A stretch of DNA of 64,000 bases from VRUE01 sp963728045 (GCA_963728045.1 CAVSIE010000002.1:1488001-1552000), one strand, 5' to 3'; counted from the stretch's first letter, positions 44,829-64,000 are shown. The notes: generated from the letters alone by a model not told the origin. Made by a program: numbers and translations.

Positions 44829-45227
44829 ATGGCGACCAAAGCAATTTCAACAGAGGACTGGATCGAGGAGCTGAAGAGCATCTCGGTCCTCGAGCTCTCC
44901 GAGCGGATCAAGGCGCTCGAGGAGGAGTTCGGCGTCTCAGCGACCGCGGTAGCCGCCGCCGCACCAGCTGCAGCGGGCGCTGCCGCCGGCGATGGCGCGG
45001 GCGGCGAGGAGGAGTCGTCGACGGTGGACGTGGTGCTGACCGAGGTCGGCGGCCAGAAGGTGCCGGTGATCAAGGTCGTGCGCGCTGCCACAGGGCTCGG
45101 CCTGAAAGAGGCAAAGGCGCTCGTCGACGACGCCCCGAAGGCGATCAAAGAGGGCGTGGAGCGCGAGGAGGCCGATAAGCTCAAGGCCGAACTCGAGGAG
45201 GCCGGCGCCACCGTCGAGCTGAAGTAA
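44829..45227 (+). CDS. rplL: 50S ribosomal protein L7/L12
   Basis: 132 residues. N-terminal dimerisation domain (DWIEELKSISVLELSERIKALEEEFGV), Ala/Gly-rich hinge and C-terminal factor-binding domain (VVLTEVGGQKVPVIKVVRAATGLGLKEAKALVDDAPKAIKEGV). It starts immediately after the rplJ stop and is followed by an attenuator-like structure before rpoB. Confidence 0.97.
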   Translation: MATKAISTEDWIEELKSISVLELSERIKALEEEFGVSATAVAAAAPAAAGAAAGDGAGGEEESSTVDVVLTEVGGQKVPVIKVVRAATGLGLKEAKALVDDAPKAIKEGVEREEADKLKAELEEAGATVELK

Positions 45228-45250
45228 TTTCGCTTGTTTCCGCAGTCTCA

Positions 45251-45290
45251 GGGCCTGCTCAGCAGCCCGTGCGCCGCGTGTGTTATTTTT
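45251..45290 (+). terminator. Attenuator-like hairpin between rplL and rpoB
   Basis: GGGCCTGC-TCA-GCAGCCC (45251-45268, one bulged C) is followed 12 bases later by TGTTATTTTT (45281-45290). The position matches the partial terminator that lowers rpoBC relative to ribosomal-protein expression in other bacteria. Confidence 0.55.
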
Positions 45291-45369
45291 CGCGGTCGCG
45301 CGCCTGTTGTCCCCTGCCCATATCTGCGCTGTATCTAACGTCCCTCTGACCGCCTGAGGAGTCGCCGAC

Positions 45370-48960
<3,591 letters not shown>

Positions 48961-48962
48961 CG

Positions 48963-53012
<4,050 letters not shown>

Positions 53013-53015
53013 TGG

Positions 53016-53136
53016 GGAGGGGCGGGATGCCCCTCCTGCTTGCTGGGTTTTTCGCCCGTAGCTCTGAGTCGCTATCGCTGAACCGCTAGAGCGAAAAACA
53101 GGACGCCGCTGCGCTGGAAGGGCATCCCGCCCCTCC
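53016..53136 (+). terminator. rpoC terminator inside a long nested inverted repeat
   Basis: GGAGGGGC and GCCCCTCC (53016-53036) form a perfect 8-bp hairpin and TTTTT follows at 53048. The same left arm (53016-53032) is also perfectly complementary over 17 bases to 53120-53136, and inside these arms GTTTTTCGC (53047-53055) matches GCGAAAAAC (53091-53099). Two alternative folds are therefore possible. Confidence 0.8.
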
Positions 53137-53219
53137 TCGATAGCGCTCGTCCGTCCGAGGTCTGCTCGATCTCCGTCGGGGTAGCGGCTTTGGCCGCCTG
53201 GCCAGGATAGATTTCAGGC

Positions 53220-54536
53220 GTGGCTGAGAAGGTCTGCGTCATTGGAGCTGGGTCCTCCGGCATTGCGGCTTGCCAGGTGCTGAATGCGCGGGGGATTGAC
53301 TTCGACTGCTTCGAGAAGGGGTCGGAGGTGGGGGGGAACTGGCGCTTCGAAAACGACAACGGGATGTCGTCGGCCTACCGCACGCTGCACATCAACACCT
53401 CACGCGGGCTGATGGCCTACAAGACCTACCCGATGCCGGAGGACTATCCGGACTACCCCAACCACTTCCAGATCGCCCGCTACTTCGACGACTACGTCGA
53501 CCACTTCGGCTTGCGGCCGAAGATCCGCTTCCGCACCGAGGTCAAGGGCGTCGAGCCGGCTGACGGGGAGTGGGAGGTCACCGTCGAGAACGCCGACGGC
53601 GAGCGCGAGACGAACCGCTACCAGGCGGTCATCGTTGCCAACGGCCACCACTGGGACCCGCGTTGGCCCGAGCCGGCCTTCCTCGGCGCAGACGAGTTCG
53701 AGGGAGAGCAGATCCACGTCCACCACTACCGCGAGCCGGAGACGCTGCGCGGCAAGCGGGTGCTGGTGCTGGGGATCGGCAACTCCGCCACCGACATCGC
53801 GGTCGAGGCCTCGCGGATCGCCGAGAAGACATTCTTGGCGATGCGCCGCGGCGCCTACGTCATCCCCAAGTACCTGAAAGGCAAGCCGACCGATGAATCG
53901 GCATCGCCGATCCTGACCCGATTTCCGCTGTCGGTCCAGCGCTTCTTCATCGGACGCATGCTGGGCCTCACCGCCGGCGACATGACCGCCTACGGCCTGC
54001 CCCAGCCAGACCACAAGCTGCTCGAGGCTCACCCGACGGTCTCCGCCGAGCTGCTCTCCCGCCTCGGCCACGGCGATGTCGCGGTCAAGCCCAACATCGA
54101 CCGCTTCGCCGGCGGCCGCGCCGTTCGCTTCGTCGATGGCAGCGAAGAGGAGATCGACCTCGTCGTCTACTGCACCGGCTACAAGATCAGCTTCCCCTTC
54201 TTCGACCAGAGCGTGGTCTCGGCGGCAGATAATCGCCTGCCCCTCTACCGGCGGGTCGCCTCGGTCGAGCGCCCGGGCCTCTACTTCATCGGCTTCATCC
54301 AGCCGCTGGGCGCGATCATGCCCCTGGCCGAGGCTCAGTCCGAGTGGGTCGCCGACCTGCTCTCGGGGCGAGCTGTGCTGCCTTCCCCAGCCGAGATGCA
54401 AGAAGCGATCTCAGACGAAGAACGAAAGATGCGGAAGCGTTACGTGGCTTCGAAGCGTCACACCATCCAGGTCGACTTCCACCCCTACTTGCGCCAACTC
54501 AATCGCGAGCGCAAGCGGACCGCACAGCGGACCTAA
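53220..54536 (+). CDS. Flavin-containing monooxygenase
   Basis: 438 residues from GTG 53220. FAD motif VCVIGAGSSGIAACQVL, the FMO signature region FEGEQIHVHHYREPE, NADPH motif VLVLGIGNSATDIAVEA and late CTGYKISFPFF are all present, so it should be an active Baeyer-Villiger/FMO-type monooxygenase using NADPH and oxygen. It is inserted between rpoC and the ribosomal-protein genes, an unusual place, and is flanked on both sides by long inverted repeats. Frame intact. Confidence 0.9.
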   Translation: MAEKVCVIGAGSSGIAACQVLNARGIDFDCFEKGSEVGGNWRFENDNGMSSAYRTLHINTSRGLMAYKTYPMPEDYPDYPNHFQIARYFDDYVDHFGLRPKIRFRTEVKGVEPADGEWEVTVENADGERETNRYQAVIVANGHHWDPRWPEPAFLGADEFEGEQIHVHHYREPETLRGKRVLVLGIGNSATDIAVEASRIAEKTFLAMRRGAYVIPKYLKGKPTDESASPILTRFPLSVQRFFIGRMLGLTAGDMTAYGLPQPDHKLLEAHPTVSAELLSRLGHGDVAVKPNIDRFAGGRAVRFVDGSEEEIDLVVYCTGYKISFPFFDQSVVSAADNRLPLYRRVASVERPGLYFIGFIQPLGAIMPLAEAQSEWVADLLSGRAVLPSPAEMQEAISDEERKMRKRYVASKRHTIQVDFHPYLRQLNRERKRTAQRT

Positions 54537-54822
54537 CGGGAGAGGAGGATCCGCACCCGTCCAGCGGAACTTGTGAGCGACCGAAGGGAGCGGGTTCCGA
54601 TGGGTGGGTGCGGATCCTCCTTGCAGCACCCCCGTAATGTCCGCTATGGGGTCCTCGGGGTCGCACCGGTTGCGGACGCCAGCGCTTGAAGCCGCCGTCT
54701 GAGTCGTCCGCCGCGCCGTCGACCTCGGGCGCCTTGCTCGCCCACCAGACCAGCCAGAGTGCTCCGAAGACCGGGATCTTCAGGACGACGAGCAGGAAGA
54801 AAATCGGCCAGAACCCCTCCAC
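54499..54822 (-). CDS. Small membrane protein with uncertain C terminus
   Basis: 107 residues. The N-terminal helix (FWPIFFLLVVLKIPVFGALWLVWWAS) and the following KAPEVDG...GFKRWRPQPVRPRGPHSGHYGG look like real coding sequence. The last about 40 codons run through an inverted repeat (54544-54620) and overlap the end of the convergent monooxygenase gene by 38 bases, so the true stop may lie earlier if a base is wrong. It starts four bases after the stop of a HAD-like gene on the same strand. Function unknown. Confidence 0.55.
   Translation of the reverse strand: MEGFWPIFFLLVVLKIPVFGALWLVWWASKAPEVDGAADDSDGGFKRWRPQPVRPRGPHSGHYGGAARRIRTHPSEPAPFGRSQVPLDGCGSSSPVRSAVRSACARD
54544..54620. repeat. 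Nested inverted repeat at the 3' end of the monooxygenase gene
   Basis: GGAGGATCCGCACCC (54544-54558) and GGGTGCGGATCCTCC (54606-54620) are perfect 15-bp complements; between them CGGAAC and GTTCCG form a second, inner pair. It starts seven bases after the monooxygenase stop and probably terminates transcription in one or both directions. Confidence 0.75.
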
Positions 54823-54826
54823 GGGG

Positions 54827-55330
54827 TCAGTGTAGCTCGCGCGCCCAGATCTCCAGCGCCGCCACGTGCGCCTCCTCGAGGCCGAGGTGCGATTCGGTGG
54901 GGACGAGCAGCGTCGGCTCCTTACGCTTCTCGGCCCACTCGTAACAGCTCTGGTCGAAGTTATCGTCGATCCAGGCCATCGGCCGTCCCTTGCCGTACTT
55001 GTCCAGCGGCCCCAGCTTCCAGTGCGCCGAGCCGAAGCGGGCGGCGCCGTCGAAGGTGACGTGGGGCAGTTCCGGGATCCCCAGCATCGTGGGCAGGTAG
55101 TAGTTGGCCTTGTCCTCCCAGCCGGTCGCCCAGACCAGCTCGAAGTGCTCGCCCAGCCGCCGCAGCCGGTCGCCGGTCGGCAGCGAGATCAAGTGGGGCA
55201 CCCCGTCGATCATCTCGAACTTCGCCTGCGACCGGTCGGGCGGATTCTCCGACCCAAAGAGCGATATGACGCCGTCTACGTCGACAGCGAGTATGGGCTT
55301 GCTCGTTGCTCGAGACCTAGAGAACCGCAT
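54827..55330 (-). CDS. HAD-like hydrolase
   Basis: 167 residues. ILAVDVDGVISLFG is a HAD motif I (nucleophile and second Asp), FELVWATGWEDKAN is a motif II-like strand, and MAWIDDNFDQSCYEWAEKR is the C-terminal acidic motif. This is the pattern of small HAD proteins (secondary phosphatase type) common in Actinomycetota. It lies downstream of rpsG on the same strand, separated by a strong palindrome, so it is likely transcribed on its own. Substrate unknown. Confidence 0.75.
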   Translation of the reverse strand: MRFSRSRATSKPILAVDVDGVISLFGSENPPDRSQAKFEMIDGVPHLISLPTGDRLRRLGEHFELVWATGWEDKANYYLPTMLGIPELPHVTFDGAARFGSAHWKLGPLDKYGKGRPMAWIDDNFDQSCYEWAEKRKEPTLLVPTESHLGLEEAHVAALEIWARELH

Positions 55331-55371
55331 GGCCCCACCAAGTGTGGCGATCCTTCGCTGCGATTGGAGAG

Positions 55372-55464
55372 GGGCGGTGGGGATACCCCTCGAACGGGCG
55401 GATACTCAAAGCGCCGGCCTAATTAGGCCGGCGCTTGTCCGGGCGAGGGGTATCCCCACCGCCC
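55372..55464. terminator. 28-bp palindrome nested in a 21-bp inverted repeat after rpsG
   Basis: The outer arms 55372-55392 and 55444-55464 are perfect 21-base complements, each itself containing a GGGGATACCCC mini-hairpin. Between them 55409-55436 is a perfect 28-base palindrome centred on TTAA-like AATT. The element begins two bases after the rpsG stop on the minus strand and should terminate that operon. Confidence 0.85.
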
Positions 55465-55465
55465 T

Positions 55466-55936
55466 CTACCACCGGTAATGAGCAAACGCCTTGTTGGCCT
55501 GGGCCATGCGGTAGATGTCGTCCTTCCGCTTCCAGGCGCCGCCCTGCTGCTGCGTGGCATCGAGGATCTCGCTGGCGAGCCGCTCGGACATCGAGTACTC
55601 GCGCCGCTGACGGGCGAAGTCGACCAGCCAGCGGACCGCAAGGGTGCGGGCGCGGCGGGCGGGGACCTCGACCGGCACCTGGTAGGTGGCGCCGCCGACC
55701 CGGCGTGAGCGAACCTCGAGCACCGGGGTTAGCTGCTTGATCGCCGCCTCCAGCGTCTCCACCGGGTCCTCGCCGCTGCGCTCGCCGACGATCGCCAGCG
55801 CGTCGTAGACGAGCCGCTCGGCGAGCGGCTTCTTGCCGTCCTGCATCGTCTTGTTGACGACCTGCTGGACGAGGCGGTTGCGGTACCGAGCGTCGGGCTC
55901 GACCGGGCGGATCTGCGCTGCGGAGCGGCGGGGCAT
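55466..55936 (-). CDS. rpsG: 30S ribosomal protein S7
   Basis: 156 residues, the standard length, starting MPRRSAAQIRPVEPDARYRNRLVQQVVNKTMQDGKK and containing ALAIVGERSGEDPVETLEAAI and VGGATYQVPVEVPARR. It nucleates the 30S head and usually represses the str operon. It lies four bases after rpsL, on the opposite strand to fusA and tuf with which it is normally co-directional. Confidence 0.96.
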   Translation of the reverse strand: MPRRSAAQIRPVEPDARYRNRLVQQVVNKTMQDGKKPLAERLVYDALAIVGERSGEDPVETLEAAIKQLTPVLEVRSRRVGGATYQVPVEVPARRARTLAVRWLVDFARQRREYSMSERLASEILDATQQQGGAWKRKDDIYRMAQANKAFAHYRW

Positions 55937-55940
55937 TCGG

Positions 55941-56336
55941 TCAGCTGGCCTTGACGCCGTAGCGCGAGCGCGCCTGCTTGCGGTCTGAGACACCGGCGGC
56001 GTCCAGGGTGCCGCGCACGACCTTGTAACGGACGCCTGGCAGATCCTTGACGCGACCACCCCTGACCAGGACCACGGAGTGCTCCTGCAGGTTGTGGCCC
56101 TCGCCCGGGATGTAGGTTGTGACCTCCATCCCGTTGGTCAGCCGCACACGGGCGATCTTGCGCAGGGCAGAGTTCGGCTTCTTCGGTGTCACGGTCGCGA
56201 CGCGGGTGCAGACACCCCGGCGTTGCGGCGCGGCGACGGCCTTCTTCCGGCCCTGGCCCGACTTGAGGCCCGGCGTCGTCGTCTTCTTCTTAGGGCGCTT
56301 GCGGCCCTTGCGAATGAGTTGGTTCGTGTTCGGCAC
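55941..56336 (-). CDS. rpsL: 30S ribosomal protein S12
   Basis: 131 residues from GTG 56336 (VPNTNQLIRKGRKRPKKK). The decoding-site motifs TPKKPNSALRKIARVRL and YIPGEGHNLQEHSVVLVRGGRVKDLPGVRY are normal; Lys at the streptomycin-relevant positions suggests sensitivity. The C terminus is slightly longer than usual (DRKQARSRYGVKAS). The upstream minus-strand membrane-protein frame runs about 148 bases into this gene. Confidence 0.95.
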   Translation of the reverse strand: MPNTNQLIRKGRKRPKKKTTTPGLKSGQGRKKAVAAPQRRGVCTRVATVTPKKPNSALRKIARVRLTNGMEVTTYIPGEGHNLQEHSVVLVRGGRVKDLPGVRYKVVRGTLDAAGVSDRKQARSRYGVKAS

Positions 56337-57190
56337 GGCCCGGCATAGTAGAGCAGTCCGCCAATGATCAGGCCGATGGCGGCCGCCAGCTCGATGTAGA
56401 AGCCGTCCTCGAGCACCGCGGTGGCGCCGGAGAAGCGCGCTTCCTCCGCGGCCGCATCCTGCCCGGCGGGAAGATCGACGAGCAGGATCACCGCCAGGGA
56501 GACGAGGCCGAGGACGAAGACGACCCGTCCCAGTCGCCACCGCTTGCGGCGCAGCGCGACGAGGGCGATCATGGCGGCAAGCAGCGCCACCGGGATCAAC
56601 AGGTAGGCATGGGCATGGCCGGCAGTCTCCTCGCTGACCGTCGGCGGCGCCGCCGACGACGGGAGACCCGCGTAGCCGGGCTGGCCGATCTCGACGCTGC
56701 GGTACTCGACGAACTGCGAGGCGACGAGGGCCAGGGCGGCGACGACGATCGCGGCGCAGATCACCCGCTCGAAGCTGAGGAAGGCCCAGAGGCGCTTCGC
56801 GCCCGCCACCGCGAGCGCGGTGAGGCGGCGCAGCCGGCGTTCGATCCAGGAGAAGACGCGCAGCAGGAGCACCGCGACGGGGCGAAGCCGCCGGCCCAGC
56901 CACCGCAGCCAAGGCGTGCATAGGGCACGTACCTTGCGCCCGGTCGCGGCCAACCGTGGCCAGGTACGCACCAGCAACCGGTTGAGGCGACGGTCCGCTG
57001 CTTGCGTCCAGGCCTGTGTCCGCGGCCCCCTCACCAGCAGCGCGTTCAGGCGCCGGTCGGCGGCCCGGGTGAAGGCTTCGGCCCGCACCCGCGCCACCAT
57101 TGCCCGACGCCGTGCCGCTGCTATCATCGCGCGTCGCTCAGGCAGTTTTTTCGCAGTGCGTTTCGCCGGGCCCGCGAGGGCCTTTTTCAT
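56189..57190 (-). CDS. Membrane protein of unknown function overlapping rpsL
   Basis: From ATG 57190 (MKKALAGPAKRTAKKLPERRAMI), a very Arg-rich N-terminal half with repeated ADRRLN.LLVR segments (AADRRLNALLVRGP, AADRRLNRLLVRTW) is followed by four hydrophobic segments (VICAAIVVAALALVASQFV, YLLIPVALLAAMIALVAL, VVFVLGLVSLAVILLVDL, AAAIGLIIGGLLYYAG). The last about 49 codons are read through rpsL in another frame, so the real end is probably near 56345 or a base is wrong. ATG 57250 is an alternative start but leaves only 23 bases to the divergent fusA. No family recognised. Confidence 0.6.
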   Translation of the reverse strand: MKKALAGPAKRTAKKLPERRAMIAAARRRAMVARVRAEAFTRAADRRLNALLVRGPRTQAWTQAADRRLNRLLVRTWPRLAATGRKVRALCTPWLRWLGRRLRPVAVLLLRVFSWIERRLRRLTALAVAGAKRLWAFLSFERVICAAIVVAALALVASQFVEYRSVEIGQPGYAGLPSSAAPPTVSEETAGHAHAYLLIPVALLAAMIALVALRRKRWRLGRVVFVLGLVSLAVILLVDLPAGQDAAAEEARFSGATAVLEDGFYIELAAAIGLIIGGLLYYAGPCRTRTNSFARAASALRRRRRRRASSRARAGRRPSPRRNAGVSAPASRP

Positions 57191-57273
57191 GCGCCGATCC
57201 CGGTCTTTGCCGGATCGCCTTCGTTTAGTCCGTTTCCGTCCCCAGATCACGAGAGAACCCCTAACTTAAGACC

Positions 57274-59382
<2,109 letters not shown>

Positions 59383-59510
59383 GCGCCGGGTGCTGGCTAT
59401 ATTTCCCAGGTTCGCCCGCAGGCGGTACTGACCGCCCTGCTGGCGATGCCCCAAGAACTTAAGCAGTCAAAGCAGACAGAAACCGACTTCGAAAGGTAGA
59501 ACGGAGAGCG

Positions 59511-60696
<1,186 letters not shown>

Positions 60697-60703
60697 CGAC
60701 TAG

Positions 60704-60744
60704 GGGCGGGCTTTGCCCGCCCTGTCGCCGCCTTCGGGCGGCGA
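60704..60744 (+). terminator. Paired hairpins after tuf, one with a TTCG tetraloop
   Basis: GGGCGGGC-TTT-GCCCGCCC (60704-60722) and TCGCCGCC-TTCG-GGCGGCGA (60725-60744) stand side by side just after the tuf stop. The second has the very stable C(UUCG)G loop. More GGGGC/GCCCC self-complementary sequence follows up to about 60812. They probably separate tuf from the S10 operon. Confidence 0.7.
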
Positions 60745-60850
60745 GACAACTGCAAAGGACATACGACCGGGGCGGCGCCCCACCAAAAGGGGCCCCGCCC
60801 TTTATGCGCGGTAAGGCCCGTGCGAGAGGACCAAGGAAGAAAGTTCGAAA

Positions 60851-61171
60851 GTGGCAGCGATAGCAGCACAGAAGATCCGGATCCGGCTCAAGGCGTACGA
60901 CCACGACGCCATAGACCGGGCTGCCCGCGAGATCGTCGAGACGGCGGAGCGCACCGGCGCCAGCGTCTCCGGTCCGGTGCCGCTGCCGACCGAGAAGAAC
61001 GTCTACTGCGTGATCCGCTCGCCGTTCAAGGACAAGGACTCGCGCGAGCACTTCGAGATCCGCACCCACAAGCGGCTGATCGACATCCACCAGCCGTCGC
61101 CGAAAACCGTCGACTCGCTGCAGCGCCTCGACTCGCTGCCGGCCGGTGTCGACATCGAGATCCGCCTCTAG
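60851..61171 (+). CDS. rpsJ: 30S ribosomal protein S10
   Basis: 106 residues from GTG 60851: MAAIAAQKIRIRLKAYDHDAIDRAAREIVETAERTGA-SVSGPVPLPTEKN and SREHFEIRTHKRLIDIHQPSPKTVDSL are typical S10. It is the first gene of the S10 operon. S10 is also the NusE partner of NusG. Frame intact. Confidence 0.96.
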   Translation: MAAIAAQKIRIRLKAYDHDAIDRAAREIVETAERTGASVSGPVPLPTEKNVYCVIRSPFKDKDSREHFEIRTHKRLIDIHQPSPKTVDSLQRLDSLPAGVDIEIRL

Positions 61172-61175
61172 GACG

Positions 61176-61804
61176 ATGGCCGCGATCCTCGGAAAGAAGC
61201 TCGGGATGACGCAGGTCTTCGGCGAGGACGGCGTCGTGACCCGGTGACCGTGATCGAGGCCGGCCCCTGCAAGGTGACCGCGGTGCGCGAGCCCGAGCGC
61301 GACGGCTACGCCGCCGTGCAGCTCGCCTTCGGCGAGGTCAAGGAGGGCAAGCTGACGAAGGCCGAGGAGGGCCACCTGAAGAAGGCCGGCGCCGCCCCGA
61401 TCGCGCCACCTGGTCGAGTTCCGCGACGAGGACCTCGGCGCCGAGGAGGGCCCCAAGATCGGCGACGACGTCACCGTCGCCGCCTTCGAGGCGGGCCAGA
61501 AGGTCAAGGTCTCCGGCATCTCGATCGGCAAGGGCTTCCAGGGCGGCATCAAGCGCCACAACTTCAGCCGCGGCCCGGTCACCCACGGCTCGCACAACGT
61601 GCGCGCCCCGGGCTCGATCGGCGCCAGCGCCTTCCCGGCTCGCGTCTTCAAGGGGATGCGGATGCCGGGCCAGATGGGCAACAAGCGGGTCACCCAGAAG
61701 GGCCTCGAGGTCGCCCAGGTCGACGCCGAGCGCAACCTGCTGCTGATCAAGGGCTCGGTGCCCGGCTCGCGCAACGCGTGGTGGAGGTGCGGACCGATGG
61801 CTAA
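61176..61804 (+). CDS. rplC: 50S ribosomal protein L3 (multiply frameshifted)
   Basis: Start MAAILGKKLGMTQVFGEDG is normal. Two extra bases near 61237-61240 (consensus would read VVPVTVIEAGP), one near 61406 and two near 61776 move the rest through three frames: VTVIEAGPCKVTAVREPERDGYAAVQLAFG, then HLVEFRDEDLGAEEGPKIG and GISIGKGFQGGIKRHNF...GSHNVRAPGSIGASAFPARVFKGM, then VVEVRTDG and a stop. Corrected length is about 208 residues, standard for L3. The rplD ATG overlaps its end. Confidence 0.92.
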
Positions 61805-62409
61805 GGCCGCCGTGCTCGGCAAGACGACCAAAGCCGACCTGCCGAAAGAGCTCTTCGCCGAGCCCTTCCACCAGTCGCTGGTCCACGAGGCCGCGCGCGC
61901 CGACCTCGCCGCCCGCCGCCGCGGCACCGCCTCGACGCTGACCCGCGGCGAGGTCGCGATGACCGGCGCCAAGGCCTGGCGCCAGAAGGGCACCGGCCGC
62001 GCCCGCGTCGGCGCGCTCAGCGCTCCCAGCCGCTTCGGCGGCGGCGTCGCCTTCGGCCCCAAGCCGCGCCACTACACGGTCAAGGTCAACCGCAAGGCGC
62101 GCCGCAAGGCGCTGCGCTCGGCGCTCTCGGTCCACGCCGAGCGCGACAGCGTCGCCGTGCTCGACGCCAGCGCCTTCGAGACGCCCGTCGACCAAGACCG
62201 CGGCCGAGGCGCTCGAGAAGTGGGGCGCGAAGCGCTCGACCCTGGTCGTGCTCGCCGCCGAGGAGGTCGGCGCCGCGAAGAGCTTTCGCAACATCGACCG
62301 GGTCCAGGTCGCCGAGGTCGGCGCGGTCGGGGTCGCCGACGTGATCGGCGCCGCCTCGCTGGTCATCTCCGAGGGCGCGCTGGCGAAGCTGCAGGAGAGG
62401 CTGGCCTGA
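61797..62409 (+). CDS. rplD: 50S ribosomal protein L4 (one frameshift)
   Basis: MAKAAVLGKTTKADLPKELFAEPFHQSLVHEAARADLAARRRGTAST and the rRNA-binding loop KAWRQKGTGRARVGALSAPSRFGGGVAFGPKPRHY are typical L4. An extra base near 62190 shifts the frame before TKTAAEALEKWGAKRSTLVVL; the corrected protein has about 203 residues and ends ALAKLQERLA. Its ATG overlaps the rplC stop and its TGA overlaps the rplW ATG. Confidence 0.93.
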
Positions 62410-62703
62410 TGGACGCCCGCACCGTGATCATCCGCCCGGTCGTCTCCGAGAAGAGCTACGCGCTGATCGGCGAGGGCAAGTACACCTTCCGGGTCGACGA
62501 CCGCGCCCACAAGACCCAGATCGCCCACGCGGTCGAGGAGATCTTCGACGTCAAGGTCGCCGCGGTGCGCACCGCCAAGGTGCGCGCCGAAGCCGAAGCG
62601 CCGCGGCCTGCACCAGGGCAAGACGCGCGGCTGGAAGAAGGCCGTCGTCCAGCTCGCCCCGGGCGAGCGGATCGAGCTGTTCGAGGGCGCCGAGACCGCA
62701 TAG
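62409..62703 (+). CDS. rplW: 50S ribosomal protein L23 (one frameshift)
   Basis: MDARTVIIRPVVSEKSYALIGEGKYTFRVDDRAHKTQIAHAVEEIFDVKVAAVRT is a normal L23 start, shown here as continuous text broken by the family's usual strands. One extra base near 62590 shifts the frame before KPKRRGLHQGKTRGWKKAVVQL, ending GERIELFEGAETA. About 97 residues after correction. L23 lies at the exit tunnel and docks the signal recognition particle and trigger factor. Confidence 0.9.
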
Positions 62704-62714
62704 GAGAACTAGGG

Positions 62715-63561
<847 letters not shown>

Positions 63562-63572
63562 GCGACAGGCTG

Positions 63573-63851
63573 ATGGGACGCTCGACGAAAAAGGGCCCGT
63601 GGGTGGAAGAGGCGCTGATGAAGCGCGGATCAAGCGCGCGATGAACGAGTCCGGCCAGCAAGCAGATGGTGAAGACCTGGTCGCGCAGCTCGACGGTCTT
63701 CCCGGACATGGTCGGCCACACGATCGCCGTCCACGACGGCCGCAAGCACGTGCCGGTCTTCATCTCCGAGTCGATGGTCGGCCACAAGCTGGGCGAGTTC
63801 GCGCCGACCCGCACCTTCCGCTCCCACTCCGGCACGGGCAAGGGTGAGTAG
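63573..63851 (+). CDS. rpsS: 30S ribosomal protein S19 (frameshifted)
   Basis: MGRSTKKGPWVEEALMKR begins the protein; two extra bases near 63627 and one near 63660 shift the frame, after which KQMVKTWSRSSTVFPDMVGH and TIAVHDGRKHVPVFISESMV, GHKLGEFAPTRTFRSHSGTGKGE are typical. About 91 residues. S19 binds S13 in the 30S head. It follows rplB after 11 bases as in the usual S10 operon. Confidence 0.92.
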
Positions 63852-63852
63852 C

Positions 63853-64000
63853 GTGGCCGCTGGACCGATCGTCGTCCGCGCCAGCTCCCGCTACGTGCGG
63901 GTGGCGCCGCGCAAGGCGCGCCTGATCGCCGACCAGGTGCGCGGCCTGCACATCGAGCAGGCGCGAGCCCTGCTCGAGTTCTCGCCCCGCGGCGCCGCCC
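63853..64000 (+). CDS. rplV: 50S ribosomal protein L22, N-terminal part
   Basis: The window ends inside this gene. From GTG 63853 the product reads VAAGPIVVRASSRYVRVAPR and KARLIADQVRGLHIEQARALLEFSPRGAA, the normal L22 N terminus (protein lining the exit tunnel). The GTG follows the rpsS stop by one base. Confidence 0.92.
   Translation, partial: MAAGPIVVRASSRYVRVAPRKARLIADQVRGLHIEQARALLEFSPRGAA

Overview
The window is high-GC chromosomal DNA from a bacterium. It most resembles Actinomycetota of the class Thermoleophilia (Solirubrobacterales-like). That placement is inferred from the GC-rich codon use, the secreted collagen-like protein, the many Fn3-like 'NP.G..TTY.FEYG' modules and the secreted proteins with Cys-plus-polybasic C termini. 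No 16S rRNA gene is present to confirm it.

Layout: (1) 1-8.55 kb: the end of a beta-propeller gene, then a tight plus-strand run tkt-tal-pgi-cydA-cydB-HAD phosphatase (pentose phosphate/glycolytic enzymes plus cytochrome bd oxidase). (2) 8.6-22.2 kb: a mixed housekeeping region with an M28-like lipoprotein, an XRE/nucleotidyltransferase pair, cyclopropane-fatty-acid synthase divergent from a fatty-acid desaturase, a large membrane protein, an MBL hydrolase, a universal stress protein, a secreted subtilase, tadA, two tRNA-Ser genes, a cellulose-synthase-like glycosyltransferase and an FAD oxidoreductase. (3) 22.3-34.9 kb: a cell-surface island, visibly less GC-rich in parts, with four consecutive exported proteins (collagen-like, Fn3/propeller, a 1061-aa unknown, and a 1379-aa subtilase carrying a thrice-repeated Cys-rich domain). 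(4) 34.9-40.2 kb: an accessory stretch with two more HTH/nucleotidyltransferase toxin-antitoxin-like operons (one AbiE-like), tRNA-Thr, an integrase remnant and two small coiled-coil/membrane proteins. (5) 40.2-64 kb: acyl-CoA dehydrogenase, a tRNA-Glu with an unusual hairpin in its D-loop, then the transcription/translation core rpmG-secE-nusG-rplKA-(L10 leader)-rplJL-rpoBC, an interrupting segment in which rpsL-rpsG lie on the minus strand, then fusA-tuf and the start of the S10 operon (rpsJ-rplC-rplD-rplW-rplB-rpsS-rplV, cut by the window end).

Many essential genes are frameshifted, densely in 1-8.5 kb and 60.4-63.7 kb and rarely elsewhere. Wherever the intended frame can be read, the damage is explained by extra single bases, never requiring a lost base. 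I treat this as insertion-type sequencing/assembly error and annotate the genes across their full extent.

The most interesting candidates are the D-loop insertion in tRNA-Glu, the repeated Cys-rich domain of the long subtilase with its near-identical 504-bp tandem copy, the three different HTH/nucleotidyltransferase pairs (one with a palindrome over the start codon), and the inverted rpsL-rpsG block set among long nested inverted repeats. No intergenic gap exceeds about 220 bases.
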